From contig CM061139.1 of assembly GCA_030789695.1 (NCBI GenBank), forward strand, positions 6,959,878-7,023,877: 64,000 nucleotides of DNA, given 5' to 3'. The notes beneath the pieces are model-generated. The model ran no database searches. It had not been told where the DNA came from and saw only the letters and a list, made by a program, of their open reading frames with translations. Shown piece after piece: positions 10,307-18,337 of this stretch (position 1 is the first letter of the stretch; every line of letters starts with the position of its first letter). The stretch comes from Scilla litardierei (Eukaryota; Streptophyta; Magnoliopsida; Asparagales; Asparagaceae). The position numbers and the translations under genes were made by a program.

Positions 10307-11508
10307 TGTTGAATATTGGACTCCCCGGATTTGGTTTTGATGATGAGCAAACATAAATAATCCATGAACTAACAATTTGTGAGCGCAGTATTGGAGATCG
10401 TCGCCAATTTCACGAGAACATTCAAAGCGACATCTCAACACTTCCCAAAGCTCATATTCATGCCTAAAGCTTCGTTGAAGCTCTTGCAACGCTTTGGAAG
10501 TTATGAAGATTCAATCGAAGCTCTCGAAGACCGTTTATTAAGGTTTTATTTATAGTCTTTTAGCTTCGATATATAGAATGTTAAGCCTTGAGTATATCTT
10601 ACGTTTCTATCTTCATTACGCTCATTTCGTAGCTCTAGGATCCTTGCACAAGTTCATTCTAACTTCCTCGAAGCGTCGCGCTTCGATTCGGATTTGTATG
10701 TGCATGTTAGTTGGTACAAGAACAAGTACTGACCGACTAGATGGTGATCTAGTCGGTCGGTAACTGTTCTTGGACCGACTAGTTTGATAATTTTTTGGAC
10801 TTTACTGTTTACAGTTAGTCGGTCTACGTTGACTCATCGACCGACTAGTTTGTGAACTAGTCGGTCAGTGATGCTTCTTTGACCGACTAGTTGTGACTTA
10901 CTGTTCATGCTAAAATTCTCCTTAGCTACTGTTTATCGTTAGTCGGTCTAAGAACGTTTGGTGACCGACTAGTTGACAATCTAGTCGGTCAACTTTTGTT
11001 CTTGGATCGACTAAGTCACTTTGCATTCAGACTAGTCATTTTGCCTCTTAGTCGGTCTACGTTCACTGACTGACCGACTAGTTGTGAAACTAGTCGGTCA
11101 GAAAGTCTTCTTGGACCGACTAGATTTCTAGGTCTGAAATTCTATCTCTTCTCAGATCTTCACTTAGTCGGTCCACGTTGTTTGGATGACCGACTAGTTG
11201 ATGAACTAGTCGGTCAGTGATTGTTCTTTGACCGACTAAGTCTCACAGATTTCTATCCGTTGGTGAATGACCTAACTTGTGTTTTTGGGTTCCTATAAAT
11301 ACAAACCTAGGTCATTTCTATCTAGGTAAGAGCTTCCATTCAGAGATTCATTGAGTTCAAAAGAGATAGCCATTCTCACTCTAATCTAAAGCTCTCTTCC
11401 TCACAAGAAACCCATTCTCTCTCATTTCTAGATCTAGAGAGAAGCTTGTTCTTGGTGAGCTCTTCAAGCTATTGCTTGATCCAAGTCTCCAAATCATTCC
11501 TAGGCACC
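10307..11508 (+). repeat. 3' LTR of the Sirevirus, cut by the assembly gap
   Basis: It starts TGTTGAATATTGG directly after the polypurine tract and matches the solo LTR at 3523 closely. Visible differences are few, such as CACGAG for CATGAG and a rearranged spot near 10787. The palindrome array spans 10731-11239. The last roughly 530 bp would fall in the gap, so the 3' target duplication cannot be checked. Confidence 0.9.
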
Positions 11509-12008
11509 NNNNNNNNNNNNNNNNNNNNNNNNNNNNNNNNNNNNNNNNNNNNNNNNNNNNNNNNNNNNNNNNNNNNNNNNNNNNNNNNNNNNNNNNNNNN
11601 NNNNNNNNNNNNNNNNNNNNNNNNNNNNNNNNNNNNNNNNNNNNNNNNNNNNNNNNNNNNNNNNNNNNNNNNNNNNNNNNNNNNNNNNNNNNNNNNNNNN
11701 NNNNNNNNNNNNNNNNNNNNNNNNNNNNNNNNNNNNNNNNNNNNNNNNNNNNNNNNNNNNNNNNNNNNNNNNNNNNNNNNNNNNNNNNNNNNNNNNNNNN
11801 NNNNNNNNNNNNNNNNNNNNNNNNNNNNNNNNNNNNNNNNNNNNNNNNNNNNNNNNNNNNNNNNNNNNNNNNNNNNNNNNNNNNNNNNNNNNNNNNNNNN
11901 NNNNNNNNNNNNNNNNNNNNNNNNNNNNNNNNNNNNNNNNNNNNNNNNNNNNNNNNNNNNNNNNNNNNNNNNNNNNNNNNNNNNNNNNNNNNNNNNNNNN
12001 NNNNNNNN
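11509..12008. other. Assembly gap, 500 N
   Basis: Exactly 500 N, a conventional placeholder for a gap of unknown size. It separates an incomplete Sirevirus LTR from an incomplete Athila-like element, so the missing DNA should include the rest of that LTR and the env-like region and 3' LTR of element B1. Open frames crossing the gap are meaningless. Confidence 0.98.
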
Positions 12009-12065
12009 CGAGCGGGACCAATGAAAGCTTCCTCCCCGCTATCGCTTCGGCTGAGTGGCTTTGCC

Positions 12066-12310
12066 AGCCTCGGCCGAGTGGAGTAAGTCCATTCGGCCGA
12101 GGGACTCAAACTACTCGGCATGACTCGCCCTAGGAGGGTATCCGTTGTACTCGGCCGAGTGAACAAATGTACTCGGCCGAGTAGCAGTTATATCGAAATC
12201 AAGAAAATAAACAGAGAGTTGGGTACATCAGACTTCCCTCGTTCGTGAGCGGCTCGGCCGGACGAACTTGTGTACTCGGCCGAGTGACTAGTATACTCGG
12301 CCGAGCGAGC
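12066..12310 (-). promoter_or_regulatory. B1 internal spacer with CTCGGCCGAG palindromes
   Basis: Several copies of CTCGGCCGAG (for example near 12072, 12153, 12172, 12275 and 12296) plus decayed forms. The region aligns in order with the B2 spacer at 40228-40600, including AGGAGGGTATCCGTT and the ACAGAGAGTTGGGT run. The TATA box seen in B2 would lie to the left, in the gap. Confidence 0.6.
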
Positions 12311-12572
12311 CTTGTGTTCTGCTGTTTGTCTTCGTTTTGGCTCCAAACTCCGTCTTTCTTCCTCCAGTCGATTCCATCTTCCTCCTAAGCGTCGAGCGCC
12401 TTCTTGGGGCGCTCCTCGTCGACTCGTTCATCCTCCTCATGATGGATCTACCTATCTCCTCTCCTGTCAAGAAAAATAGGACCCGTTATCACAAAATTTT
12501 TGGGCGAATGACTCAAAACACTAAAAATTTCTAAAACGAAAATAAAGGAAAAGTAAAAATAAAGCAAAAACC

Positions 12573-12590
12573 GTCGGGTTGCCTCCCGAC
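12573..12590 (-). promoter_or_regulatory. Conserved hairpin just after the reading frame (B1)
   Basis: The minus strand forms GTCGGG-AGGCAA-CCCGAC, a 6-bp stem with a 6-nt loop, about 46 nt past the stop codon at 12636. The loop and the following AGCGCT recur at 37266 and 40841 with different but still complementary stems. In my recollection the GGTTGCCTCC...AGCGCT block is common in Athila-type elements; its function is unknown to me. Confidence 0.7.
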
Positions 12591-12635
12591 AAGCGCTCGT
12601 TTAAGGTCGTGAGCTCGACCCCCTATGATTTTCAA

Positions 12636-15407
12636 TTAATGCGGGATGTTTGGTGCATATGAGATGCACCCATCAAACTTTCCGGGGAGCGCGCTTGGAT
12701 TTGGATGTGGCGGCGGCACGGTCTCCCTCGGTGGTCTCCTATCTCGAATATTGTTGGGGGGAGGCTCCCCCAAGCTAGCATTTGCTCCGGTCAACGGCTT
12801 CACCGGTGACGCCGGTTTCCGTGCCGGCGGAGCTTTCTTCGGAGACTTTAATTTCGAGAGCTTGCAGAGCTCTCGAATCCTTGCGACATCAGCGTCGCCT
12901 TGATCATCTTCAGCGGAGAGGTCGGAGGAATCATCTTTATTCTCTTCATGGCCTAAATCCGGGCCTTCCTCGAAGTCTTCATCAAAAAGAGCGCCAATTG
13001 AGTGGGGGATCGCCTCCTCTATCACCTCATCAAGGAGGTCCATGTAGTCAAGTTCCTCGTGATAAGGCATATGCTTCATAGCCTTAGGAATGTGGAGCTC
13101 CACCTCGATGTTGCCGACGTTTAAAGTAAGGGTCCCTTCGTGCACGTCAACAATTACTCCGGCGGTGGCGAGGAATGGGCGTCCAAGTATCAACGAAGTG
13201 TCTCCCTCCTCCTTAACGTCCATGATCACAAAGTCACATGGCAAGCATATTCCACCCGGGACTTGTAGCGGTATGTCTTCGACGATCCCTACCGGCCTAG
13301 TTATTCGCCCATCGGCCAATTGAATGCGCATGTCGGTAGGTTTCAACTTTGTCCCGGTGTTTAGCCTTAAAAACATGGAGAGGGGCATGAGGCTCACACT
13401 AGCCCCAAGATCAACCAATGCCTTTTGAAGAGGAACGCCGCCCAAGGTGCAAGGAATCCGAAAACTCCCCGGGTCTTTGAATTTTGCCGGCTCCTTCTCT
13501 CTCTTGGTGAACCAAGAGCCCTCCTCGGCTAGCATGATCTTCTCCTTCCTTTTCCTCCCCGAAATCAAGTCCTTCAAAAATTTAGCGTACGTGGGGATCT
13601 CGACGATGGCGTCTAGGAAGGGGATGTTAAGGCTAACTCCTCTTAGATACTCGAGAAATTTCGCTAGCCTTTTCTCCATTTTCGCTCTAGCAAGCCTTTA
13701 GGGGAATGGGACCGGTGGCATGAAGCGCCTTTCCTCAATCAATTGCTCCGCTCTAGATTTCTCCTTTTCTTGTGGCTCCTTCTCCTTATCAACCTCAACT
13801 ACCGGCTCAACCGGCTCCAAGCTTTCCTCCACGGCCTCCTCGGTAGGAATCATAGCGGGGGTGGTGTCCTTCCCGCCTCTAGTAGTGACGGCAACTACGG
13901 CGTTGATGTGGCCGGTGTTGCCCCGTGGGTTTTGCTCCGGTTGCGCCGGCAATCGTTGAGTGTTCCGATTGAGCAACGCTAATTGCTCCGATATTTGAGC
14001 CACTACGGTATTAAGAGAGTCTTGCCCCGCCTTCAAAGTAGCATTCACCTTATTTTGCTCGACCATGAACGCATCCACTCTAGCTTCGAAGTCGGATCGT
14101 TGTGGAGCTTGTGGCGGATTTTGATTTTGGTTCCTCCACCCTTGGTTGTATCCGGGAGGCCTATATGGTGGAACTTGTTGCTTCGGTTGAAAGTTTTGCT
14201 GAGTAGGCCCCCTCGGTGGATAGTTTTGTTGTTGGGGTGGTGGTGGTCGAGCTTGTTGAGGCGGTGGTTGTGGCGGGTTCAAAGCTCCTTCATTGTTGGC
14301 GTAGGAGAATCCCGGATGATTTCTTGCGGCCGGATTGGACCAATACCCTTGGTTCCCCGCAACATATTGTACTTGCTCCAAGGATCCTTCTCCTTGCTCT
14401 CCTCCCGAGTACATGACTTGAGATTGGTCTTACCAATCACACATTTGGTTGGTCGATGCGGAGGTGGATGGGCTTCCTTGGGGCTCCGTGATAAACTTCT
14501 CCAATCTCTCCACCACCTTGTGGAGAGAATCAAATTTGCTCGTGAGCTCCGCTACGGCCTTCGCCTCGTAGATGCTTGTTGGCTTTAAGGAGGATGTGGA
14601 GTGTCCTCGCTCATCGCCCCATTGTTGATTATTTGAGGCCATCTCCTCAATTAGGGCCGTAGCTTCCTCGGGAGTCTTTGACAAGATTGCACCATTTGCC
14701 GCGGCATCAATAATTTGTTTGGTCCCTGGTTGGAGACCATTGTAGAAGCTATGCACTAGCTCCCAATCTTCTATACTGTGGTGCGGGCATTGATGCTGTA
14801 GATCCTTAAAACGCTCCCAAGCTTCATAGAGCGTCTCCTGTGGTCCTTGCTTGAAGGACATGAGAGCGCTCCGGATCTTCACCGTCTTGGATGGCGGATA
14901 GAATTTGTCAATAAATGCACTCGCCAACTCGTCCCAAGTAGTGAAGATACCCTCAGCTTGCGTCCTCAGCCAATAGAGTGCCTTGTCCTTTAGCGTGAAG
15001 GGGAAGAGGCGCAGTCTGATGGCATCAATAGAGACCCCCGTCATCTGAAATGTGGCGCACTTCGACAAGAATAGTTGGATGTGGTTGTGGGGGTTCTCAT
15101 GTGCGTTCCCATGAAATGGGTCTTGTTGCATCTAAACCACCAATCCAGTTTTTAGCTCGAAGTTCTTGTCGGCCGCCAACTGCGGCATGGCGATGGATGA
15201 GGTGGTAGAAGAAGTCTTAGGCCTAAGCCTATCGCGAATAGAAATTATTCTCGCCATCCTTGCCGCCAATTCTTCAGGAGTTTCCGGGTTGGACATGAAC
15301 CGCCCTTCCGGACCTTGTCTCCTTTCCGCTCTGAGTCTCCGCGCGGTACGTTCGATCTCGGGATCAAATAGTATAGCTTCAGGGTCCGCCGTAGATCTCG
15401 TGTTCAT
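12636..15407 (-). pseudogene. gag-pro: Athila-like gag-protease frame fused to the pol C-terminal tail
   Basis: A single frame of about 924 codons with only three in-frame stops, at 15132-15134 (TAG), 14415-14417 (TAA) and 13695-13697 (TAA), and no frameshift. N-terminal segment (M-N-T-R-S...), then a Retrotrans_gag domain with F-T-L-K-D-K-A-L-Y-W-L and T-W-D-E-L-A-S-A-F-I-D-K-F-Y-P, a Pro/Gln-rich linker, and a basic K-R-L-A-K-F-L-E-Y-L segment. A retropepsin-like protease follows with D-L-G-A-S-V-S-L-M-P as the active-site block and I-L-G-R-P-F-L as the second conserved block. The C-terminal 130 or so residues match the tail that follows integrase in B2 ([10 protein letters not shown] and [13 protein letters not shown]). 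RT, RNase H and integrase are absent. It could supply Gag and protease only if the stops were read through. Confidence 0.85.
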
Positions 15408-15550
15408 GCACAGAGAAAACAGAGTTTCAAAGAAATGATTAGAACCGTGGAAGGGTTAGGTAAGAAATAAAAAAATAAAAATAAAAATAATGATAATAAT
15501 AAAATAAAAAAAGGAAATAGCTAGGGTGAGAAAGAATCAAACGCAATCGC

Positions 15551-15569
15551 CTCCCCGGCAACGGCGCCA
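15551..15569 (-). other. Primer-binding site for tRNA-Asp (B1)
   Basis: The minus strand reads TGGCGCCGTTGCCGGGGAG, complementary to the 3' end of plant tRNA-Asp and the classical Athila primer site. It lies six bases from the LTR edge at 15576. A purine- and AT-rich leader (15430-15530) separates it from the gag ATG at 15407. Confidence 0.9.
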
Positions 15570-15934
15570 AAAACTTGGTCGGTCCTGAGTATACACCCAA
15601 AGAACGGTTGTAGTTTTACCGCAAGCGCACGGTGTAGCGGCGAGCGGGATATCGAACACAGGGAGGACGAATGACCGTGCTTGCTCCTAATCAACCTGGC
15701 TACTTAAGAGAGAAATTTGCCTTTGGCGATCCCGTTACAATCGTCAGACAAAACGTGCAGAAATATCAAATCAAATAAAGAACGTCTAGGGAATGGGGAA
15801 TCCCCGCTACTCACCGTATTTCATAAATGTGGTTCGTCGGTATCAAAATTGCTTGAATAAGAATTTGGATGAACTAGTTGCAACTGAATGTAGAACCAAG
15901 CTCACGCTCTCGCGCTGTTGCCGGTCTATAGCTA

Positions 15935-16234
15935 TCCTAGGTTTGGATCCAATCTCTTGCAAACCCTAGCCTAGGAAAGCTAGCATTAGGATCAACATCA
16001 TCGTCCAATCGTGCACCGAGTCCAATCTCTTGCAAACTCGGTCCACGATCTAGATTGTGATAGTTCCTACCCGTCCAATCTCTTGCAAACGAGTATCGGC
16101 ATGGAATTGCAACCGGAAATCCTAGTATCGGTCCAATCTCTTGCAAACCGATACTTCGAAAATCCGATTCCAACCCAATTCGGATTTCTAGGGCTTCCTA
16201 TCAAATTGGGATCCAATCTCTTGCAAATCCCAAT
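15935..16234 (-). promoter_or_regulatory. Array of five hairpins with an invariant 14-nt loop (B1 leader)
   Basis: Given on the plus strand, the loop CCAATCTCTTGCAA is identical in the four best copies. Stems: ACCGAGT/ACTCGGT at 16015-16042, extended by ATCGTG/CACGAT (16008-16049, one C-C mismatch); TACCCGT/ACGAGTA at 16068-16095 (one mismatch); AGTATCGGT/ACCGATACT at 16124-16155 (9 bp perfect); ATTGGGAT/ATCCCAAT at 16205-16234 (8 bp perfect). A fifth, less regular one is at 15935-15975. On the RNA sense strand the loop is TTGCAAGAGATTGG, whose first six bases are self-complementary. The array is 400-700 nt downstream of the TATA box, before the primer site. Confidence 0.85.
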
Positions 16235-16623
16235 CGATATGAATACCTAGCCATCCGTAGTAAATTGATCACAATCTAATCCTTAATTATTAATTCTAGC
16301 ACAATTTCTACCAATTCATCACAAATATGAAAGTGGGTTTATAGGGTTCATCCCCACGCCCCAAGACGTGGAGACTACTCACAATTCATAGCAAGATCAC
16401 AAAAATAATCAATGAAATAAGCAATAGAATTCATCACAATATTGAGATAAGCAATAAAAATAGAATTTTTAAGGCAAAGAGATGCAAACCAATGGAGTTC
16501 TTCAATTGTTCCAACAAAAATCACAAATTTGTCTCTTCTCCAATCACAAGAATAAAGCTAAAAAACTAATCTAAAACGCTGCAAAAAATCTAAGAGAGAG
16601 GCTCCCTAAACTAGGGTAAAAAC

Positions 16624-16640
16624 AGGGCTTAAATAGCCCT
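16624..16640 (-). promoter_or_regulatory. TATA-like box of B1 LTR within an inverted repeat
   Basis: The minus strand reads AGGGCT-ATTTA-AGCCCT, so a CTATTTAAG TATA-like element lies at the centre of a 6-bp inverted repeat. The equivalent in B3 (38711-38725) is GGGGT-ATTTA-ACCCC, with a different stem. Confidence 0.6.
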
Positions 16641-16719
16641 CAAAATCGTCCAAAAATCGTGACCAAAATACCCCTGCACAGCCTGTTTTCCGCAGTTTTC
16701 GCTACAGGCAGCGCATCGC

Positions 16720-17101
16720 ACTCGGCCGAGTGACAAAAGTCGCTCGGCCGAGTGAAAACCCTGTCATTTTCCAGTAAGTCGGGGGCTTCAGGGGTCTTCA
16801 GTTCGGGGGCGGCTCGGCCGAGTGAGTTGTCATCACTCGGCCGATGTCTTCAAGGCACTCGGGCGGACGTAATAATCCACTCGGCCGAGTGGGTCTTCTG
16901 AAGTTCAGGCGACCAAAAAACAGTAACTTGGATGTTTTGGAAGGGCCTCGTCTGGGCGCCACTCGGGCGGACGCGATATCGTCACTCGGCCGATGTGGTC
17001 TCCGGTGCTCGGCCGAGTGCACATAGAAATCGTATCTGTTTAGGTCGGCCGAGCAGTGTCTCGCTGGTCGGCCGAGTGGCTCCTCCACTCGGCCGAGTGG
17101 G
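16720..17101. repeat. CTCGGCCGAG palindrome array in B1 U3
   Basis: At least seven exact or near copies of CACTCGGCCGAGTG, at about 16720, 16744, 16813, 16879, 17010 and 17088, with related GGTCGGCCGAG and half-site variants between. The array ends about 80 bp upstream of the TATA-like box on the minus strand. Confidence 0.85.
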
Positions 17102-17394
17102 ACACAAAAAATGCCCAATCTGATTGTTTTGGCCTCCTCGTCGCTCCTGTGACGTCCATTCTTCTTCCGATCCTCTCCAATATCAAAATACCCCTCGGGG
17201 ATGTCGTCGGTGACCGTCTAAAGTGAGCGCATCTCAAGATCACTCCAAATCGAGCCAAATCACCTGAAATGCGACAAAAACAACAAATCGTGAAAAGCAT
17301 CGCAATATCGTCGATATATCGTGAAAAACATGATTTGGGCGATCTAAATGGCATGCAAACATGCGGAAAAAAGGTGTAAAATAAGGAGTGATCA

Positions 17395-17810
17395 GGGTCT
17401 CCTACTATTACGGATATAGTAGGAACTCTTCGTGACGGAGAGAACGCAACAGTTGTTCTTTTCACGTTAGGGTCTCCTATCATTACGGATATGGTAGGAA
17501 CTCTCCGTGACGGGAAGAACCGACCGTTCACGTAGTATGTTATTTTTCATTTTTGGCACACGGCCATTAGGAAATAACTAATTTCTCGACGAACGGGTGC
17601 TTCATCGACGAACGGGTGCTTCATCGAGGAAGATGATGGTAGTTATTTCCATCGGGTAAGAGGAATTTGGTGCATGTGCACCATGGCCAAATGGGCTATG
17701 AAGGCTATGCACCCCCCCCCCCTTTCACTTGCGGAGGGGGTTGGCTACGGCCAATAACCACCGGCGACCACCCCATCAAGGGGGAGGAGTGTGTGCGGTA
17801 ACCCCATTCA
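17395..17810. repeat. Unclassified sequence with paired hairpins and short tandem repeats
   Basis: No coding potential. Two copies of an approximately 75-bp unit start at 17395 and 17470. Each holds a hairpin with loop TACGGAT: stem CCTACTAT/ATAGTAGG (17401-17423) and stem CCTATCAT/ATGGTAGG (17476-17498). A 19-bp tandem repeat (CGACGAACGGGTGCTTCAT) lies at about 17586-17625. A poly-C run is at 17711-17722. I do not recognise the family; it may be part of an old LTR. Confidence 0.5.
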
Positions 17811-18200
17811 AAGGGGGTGGCCGGCCATGACCAAAGGGGCCATGGCCAGCCAATACCAAATGGCCTTGGCCATGACCGGCCATGGCCAAGCCATGGTCGG
17901 CCATGGCCAGGCCGGCAGTGGCCGGCCAAGGCCAGGCCGGCAATGGCCGGCCTTGGCCAAGGCCTGCCGGCCTGGCCGGCCTTGGCAGAGGCCAGGGCCG
18001 GCCCTGGCCGGCCAGGGCCGGCTGGCCTGCCCTGGCAGAGGCCAGGGCCAATGCCCTGGCCTCGGCCAGGGCCTGGCCGGCCTTGGCTGGCCTCGGCCAG
18101 GGCAGAGGCCCTGGCCGAGGGGGCCAAGGCCCCTAGCCGGCCAGGGCAGAGGCCCTGGCCGGCCCTTGGCCAAGCCCCGGCCAGGGCAGAGGCCCTGGCT
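17811..18200. repeat. GGCC-rich low-complexity block
   Basis: About 390 bp composed almost entirely of GGCC, GGCCGGCC, CCATGGCC and CCAGGGCAGAGGCC words in irregular order, far more GC-rich than its surroundings. All six frames give open, repetitive Ala/Gly/Pro/Arg/Trp peptides because the sequence lacks A/T-rich stop codons; none is a gene. The flanks also hold palindromes such as TTGGTCGACCAA (18225 and near 18247). Confidence 0.85.
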
Positions 18201-18337
18201 GGGAAGAAGTTGCAATTCAAAAATTGGTCGACCAATTTAGTGTTTTTGGTCGACCAATCCGACAGAAGGTCTGGGTCGATTGCAAACTTGCCAAATGACC
18301 CATACGGGGTAACAAAAGGCCTTGGTCAAACTCGAAT
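18201..18337. other. Flank of the second solo LTR
   Basis: Short unclassified stretch with TTGGTCGACCAA-type palindromes near 18225 and 18247 and a CCATACGGGG word that recurs across the solo LTR at about 20097. The two sides were therefore contiguous before the LTR inserted. Confidence 0.5.

Larger units (their letters stand above)
5315..11508 (+). mobile_element. Sirevirus-type Copia element, 5'-truncated, 3' LTR runs into the gap
   Basis: Order on the plus strand: RT-RNase H (5315-6733), a palindrome-bearing spacer, an env-like ORF (7656-9323), an untranslated region with four polypurine tracts, and the LTR (from 10307). A Copia RT-RNase H followed by an env-like ORF and repeated AGGGGGAG tracts is the known signature of Sireviruses (SIRE1 group). 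The 5' LTR, primer site, gag, protease, integrase and start of RT are missing. The junction with older repeat DNA is near 5314. The LTR at 3523 is not this element's 5' LTR, because it has its own target duplication. Confidence 0.85.
12009..17394 (-). mobile_element. Athila-like element B1, non-autonomous (no RT or integrase)
   Basis: Minus-strand order: 5' LTR (17394-15576), tRNA-Asp primer site (15569-15551), a single gag-protease-tail frame (15407-12636), a conserved hairpin (12590-12573), and a spacer with CTCGGCCGAG palindromes (12310-12066), then the gap. Protease is followed directly by the tail that in B2 comes after integrase, so RT, RNase H and integrase have been deleted. This resembles the TR-GAG type of non-autonomous plant retroelement. 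The flank at 17395-17399 (GGGTC) would be one target duplication. Confidence 0.8.
15576..17394 (-). repeat. 5' LTR of B1
   Basis: 1819 bp, minus-strand ends TGATCACTCC...GACCGACCA (TG...CA). In transcription order: U3 with CTCGGCCGAG palindromes (17101-16720), TATA (16640-16624), a leader with five conserved-loop hairpins (16234-15935), a CGTGCGCTTGCGG motif near 15620, then the primer site. The same order is seen in the B3 LTRs at 37965 and 48091. Confidence 0.85.

Noticed and set aside
3523..11508. Treating the LTRs at 3523 and 10307 as the two ends of one Sirevirus
   Set aside because: The first LTR has its own perfect 5-bp target duplication (TTCAC) and older repeat DNA on both sides, so it is a solo LTR. 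The element ending at 10307 is a separate truncated copy.
11381..12166. Open frames spanning the N run
   Set aside because: They consist mostly of unknown residues across the assembly gap; no real coding evidence.
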